11,543 nt of DNA from CAYRWK01 sp964427965 (GTDB taxonomy: Bacteria; Patescibacteriota; WWE3; UBA101185; UBA10185): assembly GCA_964427965.1 (NCBI GenBank), contig CAYRWK010000025.1, positions 1-11,543 on the forward strand. The letters are read 5' to 3'. The translations under genes and the position numbers were made by a program. The notes under the pieces are model-generated. The model saw nothing but the letters and a program-made list of their open reading frames with translations, had not been told where the DNA came from and did not search any database. Positions 10,278-11,543 of this stretch are shown here, one piece after another; the stretch's first letter is position 1, and the number at the start of each line of letters is the position of its first letter.

Positions 10278-11543
10278 ACTCTACCGACACCCATTTTACA
10301 ATATATTTTCCAAATCGATCTTTTAGCTGAATAGGGTATTTGGGTTCATACACAAAACTTTCTGAAGGAAGATTGCTGTTATCAGTGCCTTGCAGGGTTC
10401 TTTGGAAAATAAATTGATTCGCTGAATATACGCCCTTTAGCTCTAGTGTGGTTGTTGCTTCTCCTTCTGCCAGATCGTAAGCAGATGAAAAGGTGCCGTC
10501 TGCGAATATCCCCGCCTTAACACTCACTACGGTTTTGGCAATACTCACATTTCCTTTAACAATAAATAAAGCGGTTGATGCGTTGCTTACTGCGAGGGTT
10601 GTATCAACTTTTAAATCTCCGTTTATAAAAATTACTTGGTTAAAGGTAGCCGTAGAAAATGCGGCGGGTATCGATGATGCGTTGGCAGTAAAATTTCCGT
10701 CAATTAAATAAGTTCCGGATGACGTTCTTAATGTGTTATTACTAATTGTGTCGGGGGATTCGCTAATTTCCATAAAATCATCGTAGTTAAACGTTGTTGG
10801 TGCTGTAAGCTCGTCTGCTTCCCACCCTGTGGTGGATGTAAAAAAGTTAATGCCGTCCCCCGAGGCTTCAATAAGCCCATCGGTATTGTCTCCATCAGCC
10901 TCAGAAAGCATGTCAATCGTACTGTTTGATCTTACAAAACCCTTCCCCCTAATTTTTACCCAAGGTCCGTTAATGCAAAAATCTTTGGTGGTAGTATTTC
11001 CCGCCATATCCTCCGAAAAAAACCTGACAATTTTGCATATTTTCCAGTTGTTGTTGCAAAAACTGGTCTTAGGGGTTAATAGGTAAGCCGAATGCACTCC
11101 CGGAAAAAACGGCGGTGAGATAAGAATTACAGCTGTGTTTGGTTGCCATGTGCTGGAACAGCTTAAAATATTGCTAAACCTTCCGTAATCCTCGTGCAAC
11201 TCTGTTTTTATATAGTATTTGTCTGTAAAGGTGGAAATGCCGGAGGTAGCGTCTTGTACATTGGTATAAACCCAAAGTTGGTAATCAGAGCCAAAAAGTC
11301 CTCTAAAAGCACCTGAGTCGTTCCAATTACCCGGGGGAGTCATATCTTGTTTAAATGTTACAGTGTGGGTAGTTTCAGTGTTTCCACTGTTATCTACCGC
11401 GTAATATTGTATTGAATGGCTTGTGCTGTCTGATGCTACTGTAAAGGTTGTGACGGCGGATAGGGAAGAGGAGTTAATTGAAACCGCATCAGCCCATATT
11501 GTGCCTGAGCCTGTAAGTCCTATATCAATATATACCCCTATTG
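10276..11543 (-). CDS. Surface or secreted beta-rich protein with Ig-like domains, C-terminal 421 residues; N-terminus outside window
   Basis: The frame is open to the right edge and beyond; an internal Met at 11343 is not the likely start. I do not recognise a named gene. Two copies of an Ig-like ending motif are visible: YYAVDNSGNTETTHTVTF (before 11343) and FFSEDMAGNTTTKDFCI (near 10990), the first followed by DMTPPGNW, a common domain boundary in surface proteins. Several Cys (for example FCNNNWKIC and DFC) could form disulphides. The last 150 residues (from about 10720 down) show short repeated strands such as GTYLIDGNF, VIFINGDLKV, LFIVKGNVSI and AGIFADGTF, which suggest a parallel beta-helix. 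They end in FVYEPKYPIQL and the final IVKWVSVE. Similar C-termini occur in large extracellular proteins of CPR bacteria, to my recollection. A role in adhesion or cell-surface structure is inference. It is rich in Ser, Thr and Asn. Confidence 0.7.
   Translation of the reverse strand, partial: IGVYIDIGLTGSGTIWADAVSINSSSLSAVTTFTVASDSTSHSIQYYAVDNSGNTETTHTVTFKQDMTPPGNWNDSGAFRGLFGSDYQLWVYTNVQDATSGISTFTDKYYIKTELHEDYGRFSNILSCSSTWQPNTAVILISPPFFPGVHSAYLLTPKTSFCNNNWKICKIVRFFSEDMAGNTTTKDFCINGPWVKIRGKGFVRSNSTIDMLSEADGDNTDGLIEASGDGINFFTSTTGWEADELTAPTTFNYDDFMEISESPDTISNNTLRTSSGTYLIDGNFTANASSIPAAFSTATFNQVIFINGDLKVDTTLAVSNASTALFIVKGNVSIAKTVVSVKAGIFADGTFSSAYDLAEGEATTTLELKGVYSANQFIFQRTLQGTDNSNLPSESFVYEPKYPIQLKDRFGKYIVKWVSVE

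Noticed and set aside
1..11543. UGA recoding (as in Gracilibacteria or Absconditabacteria), CRISPR arrays, tRNA or rRNA genes, insertion sequences
   Set aside because: All clear genes are full or explained under the standard code without in-frame TGA. No regular repeats, cloverleaf patterns or transposase-like frames were seen.

Overview
The window looks like a piece of a small, AT-rich genome from a streamlined bacterium, most likely a member of the Candidate Phyla Radiation (Patescibacteria, possibly of the Microgenomates or WWE3 type). This is inference. It rests on compact housekeeping genes, several proteins shorter than their families' norm (EF-Ts, YqeY, YbeY), an rpsB-tsf-frr-rseP cluster that lacks its usual lipid and nucleotide genes, a ThyX-like protein with a degenerate motif, and a surface protein of a style common in that group. 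All complete genes read under the standard code. Their stops are TAA or TAG and none is TGA.

Layout. Positions 1-1188 (minus strand) hold a deoxynucleotide pair, dcd followed by a ThyX-family gene cut by the window edge. A divergent leader region of about 180 bases with two hairpins separates it from rpsB. Positions 1380-4534 (plus) carry rpsB, tsf, frr and rseP. After a 200-base gap, 4735-5533 carry rpsU, a short yqeY and a short ybeY, packed tightly. Then come pth (5574-6086), a promoter and hairpin leader, and dnaX-recR (6168-8383), ended by a strong two-way terminator. Positions 8445-8765 (minus) encode a small three-helix membrane protein. It is divergent from cysS (8868-10265) across a perfect 11-bp inverted repeat. 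cysS runs convergently into a large surface protein gene (10276 to the window end, minus strand).

Function. Most genes serve translation: ribosomal proteins S2 and S21, EF-Ts, RRF, peptidyl-tRNA hydrolase, CysRS and YbeY. dnaX and recR serve replication and repair. dcd and the ThyX-like protein would form a route from dCTP to dTMP. RseP is the membrane site-2 protease.

The most interesting signals are regulatory. Extended -10 promoters (TGnTANNNT-like) sit exactly 6 or 7 bases before the start codons of frr, pth, cysS and dcd, which predicts leaderless mRNAs. Other genes (tsf, yqeY, the small membrane protein) use clear Shine-Dalgarno sites. dnaX has an E. coli-like A-AAA-AAG heptamer in the linker before its C-terminal domain, with a -1 stop two codons later. 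rpsB and dnaX have structured leaders.
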